From NCBI RefSeq assembly GCF_039536245.1, contig NZ_BAAAYN010000023.1:130875-194874 (forward strand): a stretch of 64,000 bases of DNA. Reading direction: 5' to 3'. Each line of letters begins with the position of its first letter. Positions within the stretch are counted from its first letter, which is position 1. The notes beneath the pieces are model-generated. The model searched no databases. It had not been told where the DNA came from and worked only from the letters and a program-made list of their open reading frames with translations. This document shows, in pieces, positions 1-7,118 of this stretch. Position numbers and translations under genes: made by a program. The stretch comes from Cryptosporangium minutisporangium. GTDB taxonomy: Bacteria; Actinomycetota; Actinomycetes; Mycobacteriales; Cryptosporangiaceae.

Positions 1-996
1 CGGGTGCTGCCCGGCTCTCCGGACGACGCGCTGGAGCGGATCGCCGCGACGACGGTGGACCCGCTCCACCTGGACGCGCAGCGCCTCTCCGAACTGCTCT
101 TCGACGACCACCTGCCGGCGAACATGCTGCTGGTGGGCGCCGCCTACCAGCACGGGGTGATACCGATCCCGGCTGAGGCCATCGAAGCGGCGATCCGGCT
201 CAACGGGTCGGCGGTCGACAAGACTCTCGCCGCGTTCCGCTGGGGCCGCGCCGCGGTGCTCGACCGCGAGGCGGTGTTCGCCGCGGTGACCACGCCCGCG
301 CAGGCCGTGGTTGAGGTCGGCCCGCGCGACCGCGCGCTCGCCGGAGCGGGGGCCGATGCGCTGACTTCCGTGCTGGCCACCCGGGTCGCCGACCTCACCG
401 GCTTCCAGGACGAGGCCTACGCGGCCCGCTACGCCGAGGACGTCCGCCGGGTCACCACGCTGGCGACCGAGCGCGCCGGTGTCGACGCCGGGCACCGGAT
501 CGGCCTCGCCTACGCCCGGGGCCTGCACAAGCTCATGGCGTACAAGGACGAGTACGAGGTGGCCCGGCTCCACCTCGATCCGGTGGAGCGGGCTCGCCGG
601 GCCGAGCAGTTCGGCGCCGACGCCACTGTCTCCGTCCTGTTGCACCCGCCGGTGCTGCGGGCCCTCGGGATGAAGCGCAAGATCCGGCTGGGCGGCCGCA
701 GCGCCACCGCCGCCTTCACCACTCTGCGCGCCGCGCGGCGTCTGCGCGGCACCCGACTCGACGCGTTCGGCTACGCCGAGGTCCGCCGGGTCGAGCGGGC
801 ACTCATCGGCGAGTACCGAGCGCTCGTGCGCCGTGCGCTCCGCCATCTCGACGCGGGCACCGCGGACCGGGTCGAGGCGCTCGCCGGCCTTCCCGACGTC
901 GTCCGCGGATACGAGGACATCAAGCTCGCGAACGTCGAACGGTTCCGGACGCAGGCAGCAGCCCTGCTCACATCCCTCGGAGAGGAACAACGATGA
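1..996 (+). CDS. Indolepyruvate/2-oxoacid:ferredoxin oxidoreductase, C-terminal part (truncated by window edge)
   Basis: This open frame enters from the left edge in frame 1, so only the last 331 codons of a much larger protein are present. The family is the fused indolepyruvate:ferredoxin oxidoreductase, usually about 1100-1200 aa, which oxidatively decarboxylates aryl- or branched-chain 2-oxoacids to acyl-CoA and reduces ferredoxin. The visible part carries the stretch ANMLLVGAAYQHGVIPIP with a downstream NGSAVDKTLAAFRWGR, and the near-invariant KLMAYKDEYEVARL, all typical of the C-terminal gamma-type region of this family. The TPP and Fe-S domains lie outside the window. Its stop codon overlaps the start of the amino-acid dehydrogenase (ATGA), so the two are translationally coupled and probably form one degradation pathway. 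Confidence 0.9.
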   Translation, partial: RVLPGSPDDALERIAATTVDPLHLDAQRLSELLFDDHLPANMLLVGAAYQHGVIPIPAEAIEAAIRLNGSAVDKTLAAFRWGRAAVLDREAVFAAVTTPAQAVVEVGPRDRALAGAGADALTSVLATRVADLTGFQDEAYAARYAEDVRRVTTLATERAGVDAGHRIGLAYARGLHKLMAYKDEYEVARLHLDPVERARRAEQFGADATVSVLLHPPVLRALGMKRKIRLGGRSATAAFTTLRAARRLRGTRLDAFGYAEVRRVERALIGEYRALVRRALRHLDAGTADRVEALAGLPDVVRGYEDIKLANVERFRTQAAALLTSLGEEQR

Positions 997-2114
997 ACTC
1001 TTTTCAACCTCACACATCTCCGCAGGGTGAGCGCCGTCCGCAGGGGTCGGTCGAAAAGAATTCAATGACGTTGTCCCAGACGATGGCCGCCCGCGACTTC
1101 GAGCAGGTCGTGGTCTGCCGTGATCCGAACAGCGGCCTCGAGTCGGTGATCGCCGTGCACGACACCACCCTCGGCCCGTCGTTGGGTGGCATCCGCATGC
1201 GGGCCTACCCCAGCCAGGACGCCGCTCTGGCCGACGCGCTGGACCTCGCCGAGGCGATGACCTACAAGGCCGCCCTCGCCGGTCTGGAGCTCGGCGGCGG
1301 CAAGAGCGTCATCAACGCGGATCCGACGTCCCCCCACCGTCGAGAGTTGCTGGCCGCGCACGCGCGCTACATCGCCGGGTTGGGTGGCCGCTACATTCCC
1401 GCGGTCGACATGGGCACCAGCCCCGAAGACCTGGAGCTCGTCGGTCACTACGTGCCGACGGTCGCGAGCCAGCGTCGCGATCCGTCGTACTTCACCGCGC
1501 GCGGTGTGGTCGCGAGCATCCGCGCCGCGCTCGGGCTCACCAGCGCTACCGGCCTGCGGGACGCGCACGTGGCCGTGCAGGGTCTCGGTCACGTCGGCCG
1601 GCACGTCGTCGCGTTGCTCGCCGAGGAGGGCGCCCGGCTGACCGTCGGCGACATCGACGCGGCACGGGTCCGCGAGGTTCGCGATCGATTCGGGGCCACG
1701 GCCGTCCCGGCGGACGAGGTGCTGATCACCGACGCCGACGTCGTCTGCCCCTGCGCGGGCGGAGCAGCGATCACCGAGCCGGTACTCGACCGCCTCAAGG
1801 CGCGCTACGTCATCGGTGCCGCCAACAACGTGCTCGCCGACCAGAGCCTCGCCGGTGGACTCATGCAGCGCGGGATCGTCCACGTCCCGGACTTCGTCGC
1901 CAACGCCGGTGGCCTCATCGCCTGCGAGGCGGAGCTCCGCGGCGACGACTCCGGGGTGCTGGACCGGGTCGACGGCATCGGCGACACCGCGGTGGCGATC
2001 CTGAGCCGCGCTCAGGCCACGCACACCGACAGTGTGTCGGTCGCCCTCGAGTTGGCCCGCACCAGGCTCGCTTCCCGCCGTCCCGGACGCCCCTGGTTCC
2101 CGAGCGCTTCCTGA
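993..2114 (+). CDS. Leucine/phenylalanine/valine-type amino acid dehydrogenase
   Basis: This NAD-dependent oxidative deaminase of the Glu/Leu/Phe/Val dehydrogenase superfamily has 373 aa. It shows the catalytic pair of lysines in TYKAALAGLELGGGKSV (Lys92 and Lys104) and a Rossmann motif GLGHVG at 196-201 in the C-terminal nucleotide-binding domain. The start at 993 forms an ATGA overlap with the preceding gene and has a GAGAGGAA ribosome site 8 bases upstream. An internal ATG at 1065 would remove 24 residues that look non-conserved and cannot be excluded. It would deaminate a branched or aromatic amino acid to the 2-oxoacid consumed by the upstream ferredoxin oxidoreductase. The exact substrate cannot be read from the sequence; the size and motifs exclude glutamate dehydrogenase. 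Confidence 0.9.
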   Translation: MNSFQPHTSPQGERRPQGSVEKNSMTLSQTMAARDFEQVVVCRDPNSGLESVIAVHDTTLGPSLGGIRMRAYPSQDAALADALDLAEAMTYKAALAGLELGGGKSVINADPTSPHRRELLAAHARYIAGLGGRYIPAVDMGTSPEDLELVGHYVPTVASQRRDPSYFTARGVVASIRAALGLTSATGLRDAHVAVQGLGHVGRHVVALLAEEGARLTVGDIDAARVREVRDRFGATAVPADEVLITDADVVCPCAGGAAITEPVLDRLKARYVIGAANNVLADQSLAGGLMQRGIVHVPDFVANAGGLIACEAELRGDDSGVLDRVDGIGDTAVAILSRAQATHTDSVSVALELARTRLASRRPGRPWFPSAS

Positions 2115-2147
2115 GATCCGAGGCGGCGAAGAACTCGCCGGGTGTGG

Positions 2148-2576
2148 TCACCGCCCTCGGGCGTAGTGTCGGTGCAGCGTGGCCAGCTGGGCGAGCACCT
2201 CGCTGACCACCTGCCGTTGGTCGGCGGTGAGGCCGGTGGCGAGGTGGCTGATCTCCTCGGCCAACGGGCGCAGTTCGCGAACGATGTCGTCCTCCGCGCG
2301 CCGGGTCACGGTGACGATCCGGCGGCGGCGGTCGCGCGGATGAGGTCGGCGCTGCGCGTACCCGGCCGCTTCCAGCCTGTCGACCAGCCCCGTCGCGGCA
2401 CCTGACGTGATGCCGAGCCGGCGTCCGAGCTCTACCGAGCCGACAGGCTCGTCGGTGACCAACAGGTGTTTCAACGCGAGGAAGTCCCCGGCCGTCAGGC
2501 TCATCCGGTGGGCCATGGCGGCATCCAGCTCCGCTGCGGCCGCTGCGAAGTGGTGCACGGCCCAATCCAGCTCCAC
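2148..2576 (-). CDS. MarR family transcriptional regulator
   Basis: This 142-aa winged-helix protein is typical of MarR dimers in length. The recognition region ELGRRLGITSGAATGLVDRL, followed by a basic wing with PRDRRRRIVTVT, gives the classic MarR helix-turn-helix plus wing between residues 45 and 95; flanking helices form the dimer interface. The start is GTG at 2576, with no good ribosome site, so it may be leaderless. It is divergent from the TspO-like gene, and a 27-bp dyad (2584-2610) begins 7 bases in front of its start codon, placing the likely operator over both promoters. It therefore most probably represses itself and the neighbouring membrane-protein gene. The effector is unknown. 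Confidence 0.88.
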   Translation of the reverse strand: MELDWAVHHFAAAAAELDAAMAHRMSLTAGDFLALKHLLVTDEPVGSVELGRRLGITSGAATGLVDRLEAAGYAQRRPHPRDRRRRIVTVTRRAEDDIVRELRPLAEEISHLATGLTADQRQVVSEVLAQLATLHRHYARGR

Positions 2577-2583
2577 GCCGGCC

Positions 2584-2610
2584 AGGGTAGCTTAGTATCT
2601 GAGCTACCCT
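2584..2610. promoter_or_regulatory. Palindromic MarR operator candidate
   Basis: Two perfect 9-base arms (AGGGTAGCT and AGCTACCCT) flank a 9-base centre, with extra symmetrical positions inside the centre. It sits in the 51-bp gap between the divergent MarR gene and the TspO-like gene, just before both start codons. Position and symmetry fit an autoregulatory MarR operator; binding itself is inferred. Confidence 0.65.
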
Positions 2611-2627
2611 CGCTTGGGGAGGCCGCC

Positions 2628-3452
2628 ATGGACCCGGACACACAGGACCGCATCCGCTCCCTCGCGCTGGCCGGCGCGTGCACGGCCTTCATCGCGGTTC
2701 CCAACGTCGGTGCCCTGATCGGCGAGGGCGAGCAGACGGAGCGATACGACACCGTCCTCACCCCTCCGAACTACGCCTTCGTCGTCTGGGCGCCGATCTT
2801 CGCCGGCTGCGCACTCTCGACGGTCGGCCAATGCGCGCCCGACGGCCGTCGCCTGGCCTTGAGCCGCCGCACCGGCTGGCCACTCGTCGGCGCCTACGCC
2901 ACCAATGCCCTCTGGTCCCTGGCCGCCCAGAGCGACCGCTTCACACTGACGCCGCTCCTGTTGCCGACGGCGGCCGCCTTCGCCGCCGCTGCACACGTCC
3001 GCCTGCAAGATCTTCCGGCCGAAGCCGACCACGGATTCGCGCGGGTCACGCCGGTCAGCACCGGCCTGCTGCTGGGCTGGACGACGCTCGCCAGCGCGGT
3101 CAACATCGCCGCCGGCGCGAACCTCGCCGCGGCGCAGAAGACCTCGCCGAGCACCGTCAGAGCCTCGGTCGCCGGGCTGATCGGGGTCGGCGCCGCGGTA
3201 GCCGCCGGTGTAGCGGGAAGCCGACGCGGCGCTGCAGCACTTGCCGCGACCGCCGGGTGGGGCCTGCTGACCACGGCGCTCACGTCCAGCAGACCGCGCA
3301 GCGTTCGCTTCGCCGCCGCAGCCGGCGTCTCCGCGATCGCCGCAGGTCTCGTCACCGGAGTGATCAGTGAGCGACGAGCCGCGGTCAGGACGTGTGATGT
3401 ACCTCCTGGAGTGCGTAAACGGGCGTGGGGATGCCCTCCTGCCGGGCCTTGA
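2628..3452 (+). CDS. TspO/MBR-like integral membrane protein
   Basis: This 274-aa hydrophobic protein starts at ATG 2628, preceded by GGGGAGG at 2616-2622. The frame is open further upstream, but that part overlaps the divergent MarR gene. It contains YDTVLTPPNYAFVVWAPIF, which resembles the PP-Y-x-F-x-x-W-x-P-I/V signature of the first TspO loop, then several hydrophobic helices. At about 270 aa it is longer than classic TspO (about 160 aa) and matches the extended TspO-related actinobacterial proteins of unknown substrate. It is divergent from, and probably controlled by, the adjacent MarR regulator. Its last 68 bases overlap the 3' end of the convergent monooxygenase gene, so the annotated C-terminal tail after about residue 250 is probably not conserved. 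Confidence 0.7.
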   Translation: MDPDTQDRIRSLALAGACTAFIAVPNVGALIGEGEQTERYDTVLTPPNYAFVVWAPIFAGCALSTVGQCAPDGRRLALSRRTGWPLVGAYATNALWSLAAQSDRFTLTPLLLPTAAAFAAAAHVRLQDLPAEADHGFARVTPVSTGLLLGWTTLASAVNIAAGANLAAAQKTSPSTVRASVAGLIGVGAAVAAGVAGSRRGAAALAATAGWGLLTTALTSSRPRSVRFAAAAGVSAIAAGLVTGVISERRAAVRTCDVPPGVRKRAWGCPPAGP

Positions 3453-5196
3453 GCTGTAACGCGAGGTAGAGGGAGTAGTAGCGCGACTGGTGCAGGTTGC
3501 CCCCGTGGAACCACAGTCCTTCTTGCTGGGTGGGCTTCCACATGTTGCGCTCCTCGCCCTCCCAGGGGCCCGGGTCCTTGGCCGTGTCGGACCCGAGCCC
3601 CCACACCTTGCCGACCTTGTCGGCCATGGGCTGCCCCACGACGTCCGCGGCCAGGCCGTTCATCGAGTTGTAGCCGGTGGCGTAGACGACGACGTCGGCC
3701 GGCAGCTCTTGACCGGTGTCGAGCTGAACGGAGTTCTCCGTGAGAGCGACGACCTGGCCCTGCGCCAGCTTGACCTCGCCATCGGCCACGAGGTCCGCCG
3801 CACCGACGTCGATGTAGTAGCCCGATCCGCGACGCAGGTACTTCAGGAACAGCCCGGACCCGTCGTCGCCCCAGTCGTGGCGGAAGCCGGACTTCTCCAG
3901 GCGGGCGTAGAAGTCCTTGTCGTGTTCGGCGATCGCCGCGTAGACCGGGATCTGGACATCGGGCAGGAGCCGGTACGGCAGCGACGCGAAGATCGTGTCG
4001 GCCTTGTGCGTGGTGACGCCCGCGGCGAGGGCTCGCTCGGAGTAGAGGTCGCCGAGCGCGAACTCCATCAGCGAGTCGGACCGCACGATGTGGGTCGAGC
4101 TGCGCTGCACCATCGTGACGTCCGCCCCGGCCTCCCACAGCGCGCCGCAGATGTCGAACGCCGAGTTGTTCGACCCGATCACGACGACACGAGAGTCCCG
4201 GTAGGCGTCCGGGCCGGGATGGTGCGAGCTGTGGTGCTGCTCGCCGGCGAACACGTCCTGTCCCGGGATGACCGGAACGTTGGGCTTCCCGGAGACACCG
4301 AGGGCGAAGACGAGCTGCTGGGGACGGAGCACGACCTCCTCCCCCGCGCGGTCCACGGTGACCGTCCACTCTTTGCCGACGTCGTCCCAGACCGCGCTCT
4401 TCGCGGTGGTGGAACCCCAGTAGTTGACCTCCATGACGGCTGCGTACATCTCCAGCCAGTCGCCGATCTTGTCCTTCGGCGCGAACACCGGCCAGTTGGT
4501 GGGGAACGGGAGGTAGGGCAGGTGGTCGTACCAGACCGGGTCGTGCAGGCACAGCGACTTGTAGCGGCTACGCCACTGGTCACCGGGGCGCTCGTGCTTG
4601 TCGACCACGACATGGTCGACGCCGAGCTGGCGCAGCCGCGCGCCCAGCGCGATACCGCCCTGCCCGCCACCGACGACCACGACGTAGGGCTGACGGTCCT
4701 TGCCGAGGCCCTCGATCTCCGCGGTGCGCCGCTCCCGCCAGGTGACGCGGTCCCTCCGGGCGCCGTGCTCGACGCCCTTGGGGCGGCTCTCTTCATGGCC
4801 CTTCAGCTCGTCGAGGGTGGTGAGGAGGGTGAACGCGCCGTCGTCGAGGAGCCGTAACAGGCCGGAGCCTCGCCCGACCGCCGTCTCGAACGTGAAGTAC
4901 GCCGTGGTGACACCGTCGGCCTCGTCGGGTTCCTCACCCTCGGTGATGCGGAAGTTCGACGCGTCGGTGGCTTCCGCGGTCGCGGCCACCAGATCCCGCA
5001 CCCCGTCGGGGTTCTCGACAGTGGTGATGTTCCAGCTGAACGCGGTGAGGTCGCGCCAGAAGCTGCTCGGCGCGAACAGCTGGGCCACGCGCTCCGCGTC
5101 GCGAGCGGCGAGCGCTGCTTCGAAGTCGCCGAGCCAATTCGCTACCCGCCGCCGGGCGGGGGTGGACGTGGTGAGGTCGGACGCCGGTCGAGACAT
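3385..5196 (-). CDS. FAD-dependent monooxygenase (FMO/Baeyer-Villiger type) with N-terminal NTF2-like domain
   Basis: This 603-aa flavoprotein starts at ATG 5196, which has AAAGGAG four bases upstream; the longer frame to 5310 lacks such a site. Residues about 15-135 form a SnoaL/NTF2-like domain (FEAALAARDAERVAQLFA...). The rest is a two-dinucleotide-domain flavoprotein with FAD motif GGGQGG at about 176-181 and NADPH motif GSNNSA at about 341-346, separated by an FMO-like FAGEQHHSSHH segment. The combination suggests NADPH- and O2-dependent oxygenation of a small ketone, amine or thioether; the substrate is not predictable. The NTF2-like extension is present in a recognisable subfamily. A TTGGTT/AACCAA inverted repeat lies just upstream of the start. 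Confidence 0.88.
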   Translation of the reverse strand: MSRPASDLTTSTPARRRVANWLGDFEAALAARDAERVAQLFAPSSFWRDLTAFSWNITTVENPDGVRDLVAATAEATDASNFRITEGEEPDEADGVTTAYFTFETAVGRGSGLLRLLDDGAFTLLTTLDELKGHEESRPKGVEHGARRDRVTWRERRTAEIEGLGKDRQPYVVVVGGGQGGIALGARLRQLGVDHVVVDKHERPGDQWRSRYKSLCLHDPVWYDHLPYLPFPTNWPVFAPKDKIGDWLEMYAAVMEVNYWGSTTAKSAVWDDVGKEWTVTVDRAGEEVVLRPQQLVFALGVSGKPNVPVIPGQDVFAGEQHHSSHHPGPDAYRDSRVVVIGSNNSAFDICGALWEAGADVTMVQRSSTHIVRSDSLMEFALGDLYSERALAAGVTTHKADTIFASLPYRLLPDVQIPVYAAIAEHDKDFYARLEKSGFRHDWGDDGSGLFLKYLRRGSGYYIDVGAADLVADGEVKLAQGQVVALTENSVQLDTGQELPADVVVYATGYNSMNGLAADVVGQPMADKVGKVWGLGSDTAKDPGPWEGEERNMWKPTQQEGLWFHGGNLHQSRYYSLYLALQLKARQEGIPTPVYALQEVHHTS

Positions 5197-5205
5197 GAGA
5201 CTCCT

Positions 5206-5230
5206 TTGGTTCATGTGCTCTGTAAACCAA
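5206..5230. promoter_or_regulatory. Inverted repeat upstream of monooxygenase gene
   Basis: The arms TTGGTT (5206-5211) and AACCAA (5225-5230) are separated by 13 bases in the leader between the monooxygenase start and its presumed promoter. The dyad may be a repressor operator, but no adjacent regulator is an obvious partner, and 6-bp arms could be chance. Confidence 0.3.
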
Positions 5231-5300
5231 CGTTCGCCCTTGGCGGCGGATTGGTCAACGGACGGACCGGTGGACGACCGATGCGCGGTAGCGTCAATCG

Positions 5301-6008
5301 ATGCAGCCATCCGCCGCCGCTTCGCGGGCCCGGGCGCCGCGCGGTTTCGTTCCGCTCCGGATCTCCCCGTCCGGCTGGTGGGTGGAAGGGCTGTTGTTCG
5401 GCGGCTTCGTCGCGCTCACCGCCGCTCTCGTCTGGTGGCCGCCGCTGTTGGACCTCGACCGCGCCGTGCGGGACTGGTGCGACGCGCACCGGCCCTCCTG
5501 GGCGCACACGATCGCGGTGGGGGCCGACCGCCTCGGTCAGCGCGCACTCGTGTTGCCGGTCGCGCTGGTCGTCGCGGTGGTGCTGGCGGTGCGATGGCGC
5601 ACGGTTCGGCCCGTCCTGCTGGTCGTCGTGGCCGCAACCGTCAACAGCGTGGTCATCGAGGTACTGAAGCAGTGGACCTCACGGGGCGCGCCACACCACG
5701 GATCGATCCGCATGTTCAGCGGCGACCCGGCGGTGGAGTATCCGTCCGGGCACGTCAGCAACAGCCTCGTCTACTTCGCGGTGCTGGCTTTCCTCCTCGC
5801 GGGCTTCCTGCGTCCGGCCCTGCGCGAGGTGCTGCGCTGGGTCCCCAGCGTCCTCGTCTTCGTCGCCACCGTCTATCTGGCCTGGCATTGGCTGACCGAC
5901 AGCATCGGCGGCTACCTGCTCGGGCTGTTGCTGGTCCGCCTGCTGATCCGGGTGCCCTGGGGCACGATGCCGCTGAATCCGGCTCGTTTGCGCAAGAACG
6001 GACTCTAG
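5301..6008 (+). CDS. PAP2 family membrane phosphatase
   Basis: This 235-aa integral membrane phosphatase of the PAP2/phosphatidate phosphatase superfamily hydrolyses lipid or prenyl phosphates at the membrane face. The three active-site blocks are visible: KQWTSR (about residue 120), YPSGH with the catalytic His (about 150), and HWLTDSIGG with HxxxD (about 197). About six hydrophobic segments surround them. It starts at ATG 5301 in a divergent arrangement with the monooxygenase. Its stop codon overlaps the stop codon of the convergent LacI gene within a single CTAG (6005-6008). Candidate substrates are phosphatidic acid, undecaprenyl or other polyprenyl diphosphates; none can be selected from the sequence. 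Confidence 0.88.
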   Translation: MQPSAAASRARAPRGFVPLRISPSGWWVEGLLFGGFVALTAALVWWPPLLDLDRAVRDWCDAHRPSWAHTIAVGADRLGQRALVLPVALVVAVVLAVRWRTVRPVLLVVVAATVNSVVIEVLKQWTSRGAPHHGSIRMFSGDPAVEYPSGHVSNSLVYFAVLAFLLAGFLRPALREVLRWVPSVLVFVATVYLAWHWLTDSIGGYLLGLLLVRLLIRVPWGTMPLNPARLRKNGL

Positions 6009-7042
6009 GTCCGGCGCCCCGACGAACGGCGGCGCGCCTGGCGGGCGGTGCTCGACTCCCGCACGACCAACTCGGGCTCGAAGACCAGGTCACGGCGTTC
6101 CCGCGTCCGGTCGGCCATCTCGTCGAGGACGATCCGCACCGCGGCCCGGCCGATCTCGGTCGCCGGCTGGTGCACGCTGGTCAGCTCGACGGCGCTGGCC
6201 GCGCTGGCCAGATCCGTGTCGTCGAACCCCACCACGGCCAGGTCCTCCGGGATACGCAGGCCCGCGTGGGTGGCCGCGCGGACGAGACCCACCGCGATCA
6301 AGTCGTTGGCGCAGAACACCGCCGTCGGGCGCTCGGCCGCGTCGAGGGACACCAGGTGAGTACCGACGGCGATCCCGTCGGTGATCCGGTCGCTGGTGGT
6401 ATCCATCCAGGTCAGCGAGCCGCCCGCCGCACTGGCCGTTCGGATCGCACCGTCGTAGCGCTCGTCCCGCCGCCACCCCGCGAACGCCAGGCGCCGGTGG
6501 CCCATCTCCAGCAGATGCCGCGCCGCGAGGACGCCACCGAGGTCGTCGTCGCTGCGCACCGCGCTACGACGACGGCTGGGCACCTCCCGGGCGAGCACCA
6601 CGACGGGTGTGCCGCGCCGCTCGAGGTCCTCCAGCAGCGGATCCTCCACGTCCTGCGGCGTGATGATCAGGCCATCGAGCCGGCGCTCGCCGAGCCGGCG
6701 CAGCAGGCGTTCTTCGCGCTGCCGCTCACCGAGACCGGTCTCGAAGAGCGCGAGATCGGCCCCGGCGTCGGTGGCGGCCTGCTCGGCTCCGTTGGCGACA
6801 TCGGCGAAGAACGGGTTGCCGACGCTGAGCACCACCAGGCCGATCGATCGGCTCCGGCCGACGCGCAGGGCTCTGGCGGCGGCGTTCGGGATGTAGCCGA
6901 CCGTCTCGATCGCGCGCAGCACGCGTTCCCGCGTGGTCTCGTTGACCAGATGCGGTCGGTTCAACGTGTTGCTCACGGTGCCGTCCGACACCCCGGCCAC
7001 GCGCGCCACGTCGCGGATGGTCGCGCGCGCCACAGCTCTCAC
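6005..7042 (-). CDS. LacI family transcriptional regulator (downstream of rhamnosidase)
   Basis: This 345-aa LacI/GalR regulator has an N-terminal helix-turn-helix TIRDVARVAGVSDGTVSNTL, a hinge ending in AARALRVGRSRSIGLVV, and a periplasmic-binding-protein-like effector domain (NPFFADVANGAEQAA through FDDTDLASA and VHQPATEIG). The start is GTG 7042, with AGGA just upstream; an internal GTG at 7033 is an alternative. It follows the rhamnosidase in the same direction but is separated from it by a strong terminator hairpin (7079-7113), so it has its own promoter. It is related to the LacI gene at 13156 and probably shares control of the rhamnoside locus or regulates a related sugar elsewhere. 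Confidence 0.9.
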   Translation of the reverse strand: MRAVARATIRDVARVAGVSDGTVSNTLNRPHLVNETTRERVLRAIETVGYIPNAAARALRVGRSRSIGLVVLSVGNPFFADVANGAEQAATDAGADLALFETGLGERQREERLLRRLGERRLDGLIITPQDVEDPLLEDLERRGTPVVVLAREVPSRRRSAVRSDDDLGGVLAARHLLEMGHRRLAFAGWRRDERYDGAIRTASAAGGSLTWMDTTSDRITDGIAVGTHLVSLDAAERPTAVFCANDLIAVGLVRAATHAGLRIPEDLAVVGFDDTDLASAASAVELTSVHQPATEIGRAAVRIVLDEMADRTRERRDLVFEPELVVRESSTARQARRRSSGRRT

Positions 7043-7078
7043 CTGGTCCTATGCACCTCGCGTCGGACTGTCCGCCGA

Positions 7079-7113
7079 CGATGGCTCCCGTAGCCAGGGT
7101 ACGGGAGCCATCG
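7079..7113 (-). terminator. Terminator hairpin after rhamnosidase operon
   Basis: A perfect 14-bp stem (7079-7092 with 7100-7113) closes a 7-base loop, starting 5 bases after the GH78 stop codon. There is no long T-run, as is usual in high-GC actinobacteria. It separates the rhamnoside operon from the downstream LacI gene. Confidence 0.8.
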
Positions 7114-7118
7114 TGGCG

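Noticed and set aside
2115-2147. GGCGA/TCGCC hairpin between the dehydrogenase and MarR genes as terminator
   Set aside because: Only 5 base pairs, likely to occur by chance in GC-rich DNA.
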